A stretch of 64,000 bases of DNA from Sipunculus nudus (Eukaryota > Annelida > Sipuncula > Golfingiida > Sipunculidae): positions 17,038,241-17,102,240 of the forward strand of contig CM049318.1 of the NCBI GenBank assembly GCA_026874595.1, written 5' to 3'. The first letter of the stretch is position 1. The number at the start of each line of letters is the position of its first letter. A program made the translations under genes and the position numbers. The notes beneath the pieces are model-generated. The model searched no databases. It was not told where the DNA came from and saw only the letters and a list, made by a program, of their open reading frames with translations. Below, piece by piece: positions 38,511 to 52,382 of the stretch.

Positions 38511-40384
38511 GAAATCATCACTGGAATGACACATTTTCCTAAAAATACACACTGATATGACCCACAGGGACGCAGACGGGTTCCCTGGCTACACAGCAGT
38601 TCTGATTAGTGAACTTTAATATCAAAATAAAGGGCAAAATCGTTCAATCAAAATCACAAATGTATAACTGTGGTACTTTCAAAAAGTCATTTATTGATTT
38701 CTGGGACCCATTTTACCATTTAAACACAATTTTCTTATATTGTTATAATATATCTGATATTATTAGACTCCCGCAAGGTCAATTAATACATTATTTCTTC
38801 ATAAAATGTTGCAAAAAAGCATTTATTAAGACATAATCCATTTACTTACACTTTATTTATGTTTTGCTTATTCTTTGCTTACGGCGAAATCATCACTGGA
38901 ATGACACATTTTCCTAAAAATACACGCTGATATGACCCATAGGGACGCAGAAGGGTTCCCTGGCTACACAGCACTTCCGCTTTGTGAACATTAATATCAA
39001 AATAAAGGGCAAAATCGATCAATCAAAATCACAAATGTATAATTCTGCTACTTTCAAAAAGTCATTTATTGATTTCTGGGACCCAGTTTCCTATTTTAAC
39101 ACAATTTACTTATATTGTTATAATATATCTGACATTATTAGACTCCCGCAAGGTCAATTAATACATTATTTCTTTATAAAATGTTCCAAAAAAGCATTTA
39201 TTAAGACTTAATCCCTTTGCTTACACTTTGCTTATGCTTTGCTTATTCTTTGCTTACGGCGAAATCATCACTGGAATGACACATTTTCCTAAAAATACAC
39301 GCGGATATGACCCATAGGGACGCAGAAGGGTGCCCTGGCTACACAGCAGTTCCGCTTTGTGAAAATCAATATCAAAATAAAGGGCAAAATCGTTCAATCA
39401 AAATCACAAATGTATAATTCTGCTACTTTCAAAAAGTCATTTATTGCCTTCTGGGACCCGTTTTCCTATGTTAACACAATTTACTTACATTGTTATAATA
39501 TATCTGATATTATTAGGCTCCCGCAAGGTCAATTTATACATTATTTCTTCATAAAATGTTGCAAAAAAGCATTTATTAAGACATAATCCCTTTGCTGACA
39601 CTTTGCTTATGCTTTGCTTATTCTTTGCTTACGGCGAAATCATCACTGGAATGACACATTTTCATAAAAATACACGCTGATATGACCCATAGGGACGCAG
39701 AAGGTTTCCCTGGCTACACAGCAGTTCCGCTTTGTGAACATTAATATCAAAATAAAGGGCAAAATCGTTCAATCAAAATCACAAATGTATAATTTTCCTA
39801 CTTAATAAAAGTCATTTATTGATTTCTGGGACCCATTTTTCAATTTAAACACAATTTTCTTTCATTGCTTTAATATTTCTGATATTATTAGAATCCCGCA
39901 ATGTCAATTAATACATTATTTCTTCAGAAATTGGTGCCAAAAAGCATTTATTAAGACATAATCCCTTTGCTTACACTTTATTTATGTTTTGCTTATTCTT
40001 TGCTTACGGCGAAATCATCACTGGAATGACACATTTTCCTAAAAATACACGCTGATATGACCCATAGGGACGCAGAAGTGTGCCCTGGCTACACAGCAGT
40101 TCCGCTTTGTGAACATCAATATCAAAATAAAGGGCAAAATCGTTCAATCAAAATCACAAATGTATAATTCTGCTACTTTCAAAAAGTCATTTATTGATTT
40201 CTGATAGCCGTTTCCTATGTTAACACAATTTACTTACATTGTTATAATATATCTGATATTATTAGGCTCCCGCAAGGTCAATTTATACATTATTTCTTCA
40301 TAAAATGTTGCAAAAAAGCATTTATTAAGACATAATCCCTCTGCTTACACTTTATTTATGTTTTGCTTATTCTTTGCTTACGGC
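38511..40384 (+). repeat. Five-monomer HOR beta, copy 1 (1874 bp)
   Basis: Order C, D-like A, A with TTGCCTTCTGGG, B with CATTTTTCAATTTAAAC, A with TGATAGCCG. It is followed at an offset of 1874 bp by a second copy. By eye the two look almost identical over the shared part; one difference is GCAGTTCCGCTTT here against GCAGTTCCCCTTT at 41220-41232. Confidence 0.9.
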
Positions 40385-41884
40385 GAAATCATCACTGGAA
40401 TGACACATTTTCCTAAAAATACACACTGATATGACCCACAGGGACGCAGACGGGTTCCCTGGCTACACAGCAGTTCTGATTAGTGAACTTTAATATCAAA
40501 ATAAAGGGCAAAATCGTTCAATCAAAATCACAAATGTATAACTGTGGTACTTTCAAAAAGTCATTTATTGATTTCTGGGACCCATTTTACCATTTAAACA
40601 CAATTTTCTTATATTGTTATAATATATCTGATATTATTAGACTCCCGCAAGGTCAATTAATACATTATTTCTTCATAAAATGTTGCAAAAAAGCATTTAT
40701 TAAGACATAATCCATTTACTTACACTTTATTTATGTTTTGCTTATTCTTTGCTTACGGCGAAATCATCACTGGAATGACACATTTTCCTAAAAATACACG
40801 CTGATATGACCCATAGGGACGCAGAAGGGTTCCCTGGCTACACAGCACTTCCGCTTTGTGAACATTAATATCAAAATAAAGGGCAAAATCGATCAATCAA
40901 AATCACAAATGTATAATTCTGCTACTTTCAAAAAGTCATTTATTGATTTCTGGGACCCAGTTTCCTATTTTAACACAATTTACTTATATTGTTATAATAT
41001 ATCTGACATTATTAGACTCCCGCAAGGTCAATTAATACATTATTTCTTTATAAAATGTTCCAAAAAAGCATTTATTAAGACTTAATCCCTTTGCTTACAC
41101 TTTGCTTATGCTTTGCTTATTCTTTGCTTACGGCGAAATCATCACTGGAATGACACATTTTCCTAAAAATACACGCGGATATGACCCATAGGGACGCAGA
41201 AGGGTGCCCTGGCTACACAGCAGTTCCCCTTTGTGAAAATCAATATCAAAATAAAGGGCAAAATCGTTCAATCAAAATCACAAATGTATAATTCTGCTAC
41301 TTTCAAAAAGTCATTTATTGCCTTCTGGGACCCGTTTTCCTATGTTAACACAATTTACTTACATTGTTATAATATATCTGATATTATTAGGCTCCCGCAA
41401 GGTCAATTTATACATTATTTCTTCATAAAATGTTGCAAAAAAGCATTTATTAAGACATAATCCCTTTGCTGACACTTTGCTTATGCTTTGCTTATTCTTT
41501 GCTTACGGCGAAATCATCACTGGAATGACACATTTTCATAAAAATACACGCTGATATGACCCATAGGGACGCAGAAGGTTTCCCTGGCTACACAGCAGTT
41601 CCGCTTTGTGAACATTAATATCAAAATAAAGGGCAAAATCGTTCAATCAAAATCACAAATGTATAATTTTCCTACTTAATAAAAGTCATTTATTGATTTC
41701 TGGGACCCATTTTTCAATTTAAACACAATTTTCTTTCATTGCTTTAATATTTCTGATATTATTAGAATCCCGCAATGTCAATTAATACATTATTTCTTCA
41801 GAAATTGGTGCCAAAAAGCATTTATTAAGACATAATCCCTTTGCTTACACTTTATTTATGTTTTGCTTATTCTTTGCTTACGGC
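40385..41884 (+). repeat. Five-monomer HOR beta, copy 2 (truncated to 4)
   Basis: The same C, A, A, B order as the preceding block, without the final TGATAGCCG monomer. The next monomer is instead a C/A chimera. Loss of exactly one monomer with no break in phase is typical of out-of-register exchange between homologous monomers. Confidence 0.88.
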
Positions 41885-43009
41885 GAAATCATCACTGGAA
41901 TGACACATTTTCCTAAAAATACACACTGATATGACTCACAGGGACGCAGACGGGTTCCCTGGCTACACAGCAGTTCTGATTAGTGAACTTTAATATCAAA
42001 ATAAAGGGCAAAATCGTTCAATCAAAATCACAAATGTATAACTGTGGTACTTTCAAAAAGTCATTTATTGATTTCTGGGACCCGTTTTCCTATGTTAACA
42101 CAATTTACTTACATTGTTATAATATATCTGATATTATTAGGCTCCCGCAAGGTCAATTTATACATTATTTCTTCATAAAATGTTGCAAAAAAGCATTTAT
42201 TAAGACATAATCCCTTTGCTTACACTTTGCTTATGCTTTGCTTATTCTTTGCTTACGGCGAAATCATCACTGGAATGACACATTTTCATAAAAATACACG
42301 CTGATATGACCCATAGGGACGCAGAAGGTTTCCCTGGCTACACAGCAGTTCCGCTTTGTGAACATTAATATCAAAATAAAGGGCAAAATCGTTCAATCAA
42401 AATCACAAATGTATAATTTTCCTACTTAATAAAAGTCATTTATTGATTTCTGGGACCCATTTTTCAATTTAAACACAATTTTCTTTCATTGCTTTAATAT
42501 TTCTGATATTATTAGAATCCCGCAATGTCAATTAATACATTATTTCTTCAGAAATTGGTGCCAAAAAGCATTTATTAAGACATAATCCCTTTGCTTACAC
42601 TTTATTTATGTTTTGCTTATTCTTTGCTTACGGCGAAATCATCACTGGAATGACACATTTTCCTAAAAATACACACTGATATGACCCACAGGGACGCAGA
42701 CGGGTTCCCTGGCTACACAGCAGTTCTGATTAGTGAACTTTAATATCAAAATAAAGGGCAAAATCGTTCAATCAAAATCACAAATGTATAACTGTGGTAC
42801 TTTCAAAAAGTCATTTATTGATTTCTGGGACCCATTTTACCATTGAAACACAATTTACTTATATTGTTATAATATATCTGATATTATTAGACTCCCGCAA
42901 GGTCAATTAATACATTATTTCTTCATAAAATGTTGCAAAAAAGCATTTATTAAGACATAATCCCTTTGCTTACACTTTGCTTATGCTTTGCTTATTCTTT
43001 GCTTACGGC
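41885..43009 (+). repeat. C/A chimera, B and C monomers
   Basis: The first monomer (frame start 41983) has class C features up to ACTGTGGTACTTTC and then class A features (CCCGTTTTCCTATGTTAAC). The second is B, a close copy of 41608. The third is C with TTACCATTGAAAC. The first also carries GATATGACTCACAGGG, shared only with its duplicate near 60300. Confidence 0.85.
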
Positions 43010-46000
43010 GAAATCATCACTGGAATGACACATTTTCCTAAAAAATACACGCTGATGTGACCCATAGGAACGAAGAAGGGTTCCCTGGCTACACAGCACT
43101 TCCGCTTTGTGAACATTAATATCAAAATATAGGGCAAAATCGTTCAATCAAAATCACAAATGTATAATTCTGCTACTTTCAAAAAGTCATTTATTGATTT
43201 CTTGGACCCATTTTCCTATTTTAACACAATTTACTTACATTGTTATAATATATCTGACATTATTAGACTCCCGCAAGGTCAATTAATACATTATTTCTTT
43301 ATAAAATGTTCCAAAAAAGCATTTATTAAGACTTAATCCCTTTGCTTACACTATGCTTATGCTTTGCTTATTCTTTGCTTACGGCGAATTCATCACTGGA
43401 ATGACACATTTTCCTAAAAATACACGCGGATATGACCCATAGGGACGCAGAAGGGTGCCCTGGCTACACAGCACTTCCGCTTTGTGAACATCAATATCAA
43501 AATAAAGGGCAAAATCGTTCAATCAAAATCACAAATGTATAATTCTGCTACTTTCAAAAAGTCATTTATTGATTTCTGGGACCCGTTTTCCTATGTTAAC
43601 ACAATTTACTTACATTGTTATAATATATCTGATATTATTAGGCTTCCGCAAGGTCAATTTATACATTATTTCTTCATAAAATGTTGCAAAAAAGCATTTA
43701 TTAAGACATAATCCCTTTGCTTACACTTTGCTTATTCTTTGCTTATTCTTTGCTTACGGCGAAATCATCACTGGAATGACACATTTTCCTAAAAATACAC
43801 GCGGATATGACCCATAGGGACGCAGAAGGGTGCCCTGGCTACACAGCAGTTCCGCTTTGTGAAAATCAATATCAAAATAAAGGGCGAAATCGTTCAATCA
43901 AAATCACAAATGTATAATTCTGCTACTTTCAAAAAGTCATTTATTGATTTCTGGGACCCGTTTTCCTATGTTAACACAATTTACTTACATTGCTATTATA
44001 TATCTGATATTATTAGGCTCCCGCAAGGTCAATTTATACATTATTTCTTCATAAAATGTTGCAAAAAAGCATTGATTAAGACTTAATCCCTTTGCTTACA
44101 CTCTGCTTATGCTTTGCTTATTCTTTGCTTACGGCGAAATCATCACTGGAATGACACATTTTCCTAAAAATACACGCTGGTATGACCCATAGGGACGCAG
44201 AAGGGTTCCCTGGCTACACAGCAGTTCCGCTTTGTGAATATTAATATCAAAATAAAGGGCAAAATCGTTCAATCAAAATCACAAATGTATAATTCTCCTA
44301 CTTAATAAAAGTCATTTCTTGATTTCTGGGACCCATTTTCCAATTTAAACACAATTTTCTTACATTGCTTTAATATTTCTGATATTATTAGACTCCCGCA
44401 ATGTCAATTAATACATTATTTCTTAAGAAAATGGTGCCAAAAAGCATTTATTAAGACATAATCCCTTTGCTTACACTTTATTTATGTTTTGCTTATTCAT
44501 TGCTTACGGCGAAATCATCACTGGAATGACACATTTTCCTAAAAATACACACTGATATGACCCACAGGGACGCAGACGGGTTCCCTGGCTACACAGCAGT
44601 TCTGATTAGTGAACTTTAATATCAAAATAAAGGGCAAAATCGTTCAATCAAAATCACAAATGTATAACTGTGGTACTTTCAAAAAGTCATTTATTGATTT
44701 CTGGGACCCATTTTACCATTTAAACACAATTTTCTTATATTGTTATAATATATCTGATATTATTAGACTCCCGCAAGGTCAATTAATACATTATTTCTTC
44801 ATAAAATGTTGCAAAAAAGCATTTATTAAGACATAATCCATTTACTTACACTTTATATATGTTTTGCTTATTCTTTGCTTACGGCGAAATCATCACTGGA
44901 ATGAGACATTTTCCTAAAAATACACGCTGATATGACCCATAGGGACGCAGAAGGGTTCACTGGCTACACAGCACTTCCGCTTTGTGAACATTAATATCAA
45001 AATAAAGGGCAAAATCGTTCAATCAAAATCAAATGTATAATTTTGCTACCTTCAAAAAGTCATTTATTGATTTCTTGGACCCATTTTCCTATTTTAACAC
45101 AATTTACTTACATTGCTATAATATATCAGACATTATTAGACTCCCGAAAGTTCAATTAATACATTATTTCTTCATAAAATGTTGCAAAAAAGCATTTATT
45201 AAGACATAATCCCTTTGCTTACACTTTATTTATGTTTTGCTTATTCATTGCTTACGGCGAAATCATCACTGGAATGACACATTTTCCTAAAAATACACGC
45301 TGATATGACCCATAGGGACGCAGAAGGGTTCACTGGCTACACAGCACTTCCGCTTTGTGAACATTAATATCAAAATAAAGGGCAAAAATCGATCAATCAA
45401 AATCACAAATGTATAATTCTGCTACTTTCAAAAAGTCATTTATTGATTTCTGGGACCCGTTTTCCTATGTTAACACAATTTACTTACATTGCTATAATAT
45501 ATCTGATATTATTAGGCTCCCGCAAGGTCAATTTATACATTATTTCTTTATAAAATGTTCCAAAAAAGCATTTATTAAGACTTAATCCCTTTGCTTACAC
45601 TTTGCTTATGCTTTGCTTATTCTTTGCTTACGGCGAAATCATCACTGGAATGACACATTTTCCTAAAAATACACGCGGATATGACCCATAGGGACGCAGA
45701 AGGGTGCCCTGGCTACACAGCACTTCCGCTTTGTGAACATCAATATCAAAATAAAGGGCAAAATCGTTCAATCAAAATCACAAATGTATAATTCTGCTAC
45801 TTTCAAAAAGTCATTTATTGATTTCTGGGACCCGTTTTCCTATGTTAACACAATTTACTTACATTGTTATAATATATCTGATATTATTAGGCTTCCGCAA
45901 GGTCAATTTATGCATTATTTCTTCATAAAATGTTGCAAAAAAGCATTTATTAAGACATAATCCCTTTGCTTACACTTTGCTTATTCTTTGCTTATTCTTT

Positions 46001-48633
46001 GCTTACGGCGAAATCATCACTGGAATGACACATTTTCCTAAAAATACACGCGGATATGACCCATAGGGACGCAGAAGGGTGCCCTGGCTACACAGCAGTT
46101 CCGCTTTGTGAAAATCAATATCAAAATAAAGGGCGAAATCGTTCAATCAAAATCACAAATGTATAATTCTGCTACTTTCAAAAAGTCATTTATTGATTTC
46201 TGGGACCCGTTTTCCTATGTTAACACAATTTACTTACATTGCTATTATATATCTGATATTATTAGGCTCCCGCAAGGTCAATTTATACATTATTTCTTCA
46301 TAAAATGTTGCAAAAAAGCATTGATTAAGACTTAATCCCTTTGCTTACACTCTGCTTATGCTTTGCTTATTCTTTGCTTACGGCGAAATCATCACTGGAA
46401 TGACACATTTTCCTAAAAATACACGCTGGTATGACCCATAGGGACGCAGAAGGGTTCCCTGGCTACACAGCAGTTCCGCTTTGTGAACATTAATATCAAA
46501 ATAAAGGGCAAAATCGTTCAATCAAAATCACAAATGTATAATTCTCCTACTTAATAAAAGTCATTTCTTGATTTCTGGGACCCATTTTCCAATTTAAACA
46601 CAATTTTCTTACATTGCTTTAATATTTCTGATATTATTAGAATCCCGCAATGTCAATTAATACATTATTTCTTAAGAAAATGGTGCCAAAAAGCAATTAT
46701 TAAGACATAATCCCTTTGCTTACACTTTATTTATGTTTTGCTTATTCATTGCTTACGGCGAAATCATCACTGGAATGACACATTTTCCTAAAAATACACA
46801 CTGATATGACCCACAGGGACGCAGACGGGTTCCCTGGCTACACAGCAGTTCTGATTAGTGAACTTTAATATCAAAATAAAGGGCAAAATCGTTCAATCAA
46901 AATCACAAATGTATAACTGTGGTACTTTCAAAAAGTCATTTATTGATTTCTGGGACCCATTTTACCATTTAAACACAATTTTCTTATATTGTTATAATAT
47001 ATCTGATATTATTAGACTCCCGCAAGGTCAATTAATACATTATTTCTTCATAAAATGTTGCAAAAAAGCATTTATTAAGACATAATCCATTTACTTACAC
47101 TTTATATATGTTTTGCTTATTCTTTGCTTACGGCGAAATCATCACTGGAATGAGACATTTTCCTAAAAATACACGCTGATATGACCCATAGGGACGCAGA
47201 AGGGTTCACTGGCTACACAGCACTTCCGCTTTGTGAACATTAATATCAAAATAAAGGGCAAAATCGTTCAATCAAAATCAAATGTATAATTTTGCTACCT
47301 TCAAAAAGTCATTTATTGATTTCTTGGACCCATTTTCCTATTTTAACACAATTTACTTACATTGCTATAATATATCAGACATTATTAGACTCCCGAAAGT
47401 TCAATTAATACATTATTTCTTCATAAAATGTTGCAAAAAAAGCATTTATTAAGACATAATCCCTTTGCTTACACTTTATTTATGTTTTGCTTATTCATTG
47501 CTTACGGCGAAATCATCACTGGAATGACACATTTTCCTAAAAATACACGCTGATATGACCCATAGGGACGCAGAAGGGTTCACTGGCTACACAGCACTTC
47601 CGCTTTGTGAACATTAATATCAAAATAAAGGGCAAAATCGATCAATCAAAATCACAAATGTATAATTCTGCTACTTTCAAAAAGTCATTTATTGATTTCT
47701 GGGACCCGTTTTCCTATGTTAACACAATTTACTTACATTGCTATAATATATCTGATATTATTAGGCTCCCGCAAGGTCAATTTATACATTATTTCTTCAT
47801 AAAATGTTGCAAAAAAGAATTTATTAAGACATAATCCCTTTGCGTAGACTTTGCGTGTGCTTTGCTTATTCTTTGCTTACGGCGAAATCATCACTGGAAT
47901 GACACATTTTCCTAAAAATACACGCTGGTATGACCCATAGGGACGCAGAAGGGTTCCCTGGCTACACAGCAGTTCCGCTTTGTGAACATTAATATCAAAA
48001 TAAAGGGCAAAATCGTTCAATCAAAATCACAAATGTATAATTCTCCTACTTAATAAAAGTCATTTATTGATTTCTGGGACCCATTTTCCAATTTAAACAC
48101 AATTTTCTTACATTGCTTTAATATTTCTGATATTATTAGAATCCCGCAATGTCAATTAATACATTATTTCTTAAGAAAATGGTGCCAAAAAGCATTTATT
48201 AAGACATAATCCCTTTGCTTACACTTTATTTATGTTTTGCTTATTCATTGCTTACGGCGAAATCATCACTGGAATGACACATTTTCCTAAAAATACACGC
48301 GGATATGACCCATAGGGACGCAGAAGGGTCCCCTGGCTACACAGCAGTTCCGCTTTGTGAACATTAATATCAAAATAAAGGGCAAAATCGTTCAATCAAA
48401 ATCACAAATGTATAATTCTCCTACTTAATAAAAGTCATTTATTGATTTCTGGGACCCATTTTCCAATTTAAACACAATTTTCTTACATTGCTTTAATATT
48501 TCTGATATTATTAGAATCCCGCAATGTCAATTAATACATTATTTCTTCAGAAAATGGTGCCAAAAAGCATTTATTAAGACATAATCCCTCTGCTTACACT
48601 TTATTTATGTTTTGCTTATTCTTTGCTTACGGC
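43010..48633 (+). repeat. Block P', 15 monomers with a duplicated six-monomer HOR
   Basis: Begins like block P, then carries two copies of a six-monomer unit of 2249 bp (A, A, B, C, A with 2-bp deletion, A) at 43386-45634 and 45635-47883, and ends B, B as block P does. Compared with block P, exactly one six-monomer unit has been added. The last A of copy 1 has an extra base (GGGCAAAAATCG near 45380), whereas copy 2 (47607) has the normal GGGCAAAATCG. Confidence 0.9.
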
Positions 48634-51600
48634 GAAATCATCACTGGAATGACACATTTTCCTAAAAATACACACTGATATGACCCACAGGGACGCAGAC
48701 GGGTTCCCTGGCTACACAGCAGTTCTGATTAGTGAACTTTAATATCAAAATAAAGGGCAAAATCGTTCAATCAAAATCACAAATGTATAACTGTGGTACT
48801 TTCAAAAAGTCATTTATTGATTTCTGGGACCCATTTTACCATTTAAACACAATTTTCTTATATTGTTATAATATATCTGATATTATTAGACTCCCGCAAG
48901 GTCAATTTATACATTATTTCTTCATAAAATGTTGCAAAAAAGCATTTATTAAGACATAATCCATTTACTTACACTTTATTTATGTTTTGCTTATTCTTTG
49001 CTTACGGCGAAATCATCACTGGAATGACACATTTTCCTAAAAATACACGCTGATATGACCCATAGGGACGCAGAAGGGTTCCCTGGCTACACAGCACTTC
49101 CGCTTTGTGAACATTAATATCAAAATAAAGGGCAAAATCGATCAATCAAAATCACAAATGTATAATTCTGCTACTTTCAAAAAGTCATTTATTGATTTCT
49201 GGGACCCAGTTTCCTATTTTAACACAATTTACTTATATTGTTATAATATATCTGACATTATTAGACTCCCGCAAGGTCAATTAATACATTATTTCTTCAG
49301 AAAATGTTGCAAAAAAGCATTTATTAAGACATAATCCCTTTGCGTAGACTTTGCGTGTGCTTTGCTTATTCTTTGCTTACGGCGTAATCATCACTGGAAT
49401 GACACATTTTGTTAAAAATACACGCTGATATGACATATAGGGGCGCAGAAGGGTTCCCTGGCTAAACAACAGTTCCGCTTTGTGAACATTAATATCAAAA
49501 TAAAGGGCAAAATCGTTCAATCAAAATCAAATGTATAATTTTGCTACCTTCAAAAAGTCATTTATTGATTTCTTGGACCCATTTTCCTATTTTAACACAA
49601 TTTACTTACATTGCTATAATATATCAGACATTATTAGACTCCCGAAAGTTCAATTAATACATTATTTCTTCATAAAATGTTGCAAAAAAAGCATTTATTA
49701 AGACATAATCCCTTTGCTTACACTTTGCTTATGCTTTACTTATTCTTTGCTTACGGCGAAATCATCACTGTAATGACACATTTTCCTAAAAATACACACT
49801 GATATGACCCACAGGGACGCAGACGGGTTCCCTGGCTACACAGCAGTTCTGATAAGTGAACTTTAATATCAAAATAAAGGGCGAAATCGTTCAATCAAAA
49901 TCGCAATTTATAACTGTGGTACTTTCAAAAAGTCATTTATTGATTTCTGGGACCTATTTTACCATTTAAACACAATTTACTTATATTGTTATAATATATC
50001 TGACATTATTAGACTCCCGCAAGGTCAATTAATACATTATTTCTTCATAAAATGATGCAAAAAAGTATTTATTAAGACATAATCCCTTTGCTTACACTTT
50101 GCTGATGCTTTGCTTATTCTTTGCTTACGGCGAAATCATCATTGGAATGACACATTTTGTTAAAAATACACGCTGATATGACCCATAGGGACGCAGAAGT
50201 GTGCCCTGGCTACACAGCAGTTCCGCTTTGTGAACATCAATATCAAAATAAAGGGCAAAATCGTTCAATCAAAATCACAAATGTATAATTCTGCTACTTT
50301 CAAAAAGTCATTTATTGATTTCTGGGAGCCGTTTTCCTATGTTAACACAATTTACTTACATTGTTATAATATATCTGATATTATTAGGCTCCCGCAAGGT
50401 CAATTTATACATTATTTCTTCATAAAATGTTGCAAAAAAGCATTTATTAAGACATAATCCCTTTGCTTACACTTTGCTTATGCTTTGCTTATTCTTTGCT
50501 TACGGCGAAATCATCACTGGAATGACACATTTTCCTAAAAATACACGCTGATATGACCCATAGGGACGCAGAAGGTTTCCCTGGCCACACAGCAGTTCCG
50601 CTTTGTGAACATTAATATCAAAATAAAGGGCAAAATCGTTCAATCAAAATCACAAATGTATAATTTTCCTACTTAATAAAAGTCATTTATTGATTTCTGG
50701 GACCCATTTTCCAATTTAAACACAATTTTCTTACATTGCTTTAATATTTCTGATATTATTAGAATCCCGCAATGTCAATTAATACATTATTTCTTCAGAA
50801 AATGGTGCCAAAAAGCATTTATTAAGACATAATCCCTTTGCTTACACTTTATTTATGTTTTGCTTATTCTTTGCTTACGGTGAAGTCATCACTGGAATGA
50901 CACATTTTCCTAAAAAATACACGCTGATATGACCCATAGGGACGCAGAAGGGTTCACTGGCTACACAGCACTTCCGCTTTGTGAACATTAATATCAAAAT
51001 ATAGGGCAAAATCGTTCAATCAAAATCACAAATGTATAATTCTGCTACTTTCAAAAAGTCATTTATTGATTTCTTGGACCCATTTTCCTATTTTAACACA
51101 ATTTACTTACATTGTTATAATATATCTGACATTATTAGACTCCCGCAAGGTCAATTAATACATTATTTCTTTATAAAATGTTCCAAAAAAGTATTTATTA
51201 AGACTTAATCCCTTTGCTTACACTTTGCTTATGCTTTGCTTATTCTTTGCTTACGGCGAAATCATCTCTGGAATGACACATTTTCCTAAAAATACACGCG
51301 GATATGACCCATAGGGACGCAGAAGGGTGCCCTGGCTACACAGCAGTTCCGCTTTGTGAAAATCAATATCAAAATAAAGGGCAAAATCGTTCAATCAAAA
51401 TCACAAATGTATAATTCTGTTACTTTCAAAAAGTCATTTATTGATTTCTGGGACCTATTTTACCATTTAAACACAATTTACTTATATTGTTATAATATAT
51501 CTGACATTATTAGACTCCCGCAAGGTCAATTAATACATTATTTCTTCATAAAATGTTGCAAAAAAGTATTTATTAAGACTTAATCCCTTTGCTTACACTT

Positions 51601-52382
51601 TGCAGATGCTTTGCTTATTCTTTGCTTACGGCGAAATCATCAGTGGAATGACACATTTTCCTAAAAATACACGCTGATATGACCCATAGGGACGCAGAAG
51701 GGTGCCCTGGCTACACAGCAGTTCCGCTTTGTGAACATCAATATCAAAATAAAGGGCAAAATCGTTCAATCAAAATCACAAATGTATAATTCTGCTACTT
51801 TCAAAAAGTCATTTATTGATTTCTGATAGCCGTTTTCCTATGTTAACACAATTTACTTACATTGTTATAATATATCTGATATTATTAGGCTCCCGCAAGG
51901 TCAATTTATACATTATTTCTTCATAAAATGTTGCAAAAAAGCATTTATTAAGACATAATCCCTTTGCTTACACTTTGCTTATGCTTTGCTTATTCTTTGC
52001 TTACGGCGTAATCATCACTGGAATGACACATTTTGTTAAAAATACACGCTGATATGACATATAGGGGCGCAGAAGGGTTCCCTGGCTAAACAACAGTTCC
52101 GCTTTGTGAACATTAATATCAAAATATAGGGCAAAATCGTTCAATCAAAATCACAAATGTATAATTCTGCTACTTTCAAAAAGTCATTTATTGATTTCTG
52201 GGACCCATTTTCCAATTTAAACACAATTTTCTTACATTGCTTTAATATTTCTGATATTATTAGAATCCCGCAATGTCAATTAATACATTATTTCTTCAGA
52301 AAATGGTGCCAAAAAGCATTTATTAAGACATAATCCCTCTGCTTACACTTTATTTATGTTTTGCTTATTCTTTGCTTACGGC
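48634..52382 (+). repeat. Ten-monomer HOR alpha, copy 2 (3749 bp)
   Basis: Complete ten-monomer order as in copy 1 of alpha, and followed directly by two further copies. The C-variant monomer near 49857 has the same AATCGCAATTTATAACTG as the other copies. One monomer (about 50150) has a TTTTGTTAAAAAT segment where the other alpha copies have TTTTCCTAAAAAT, which suggests a small conversion patch. Confidence 0.9.
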
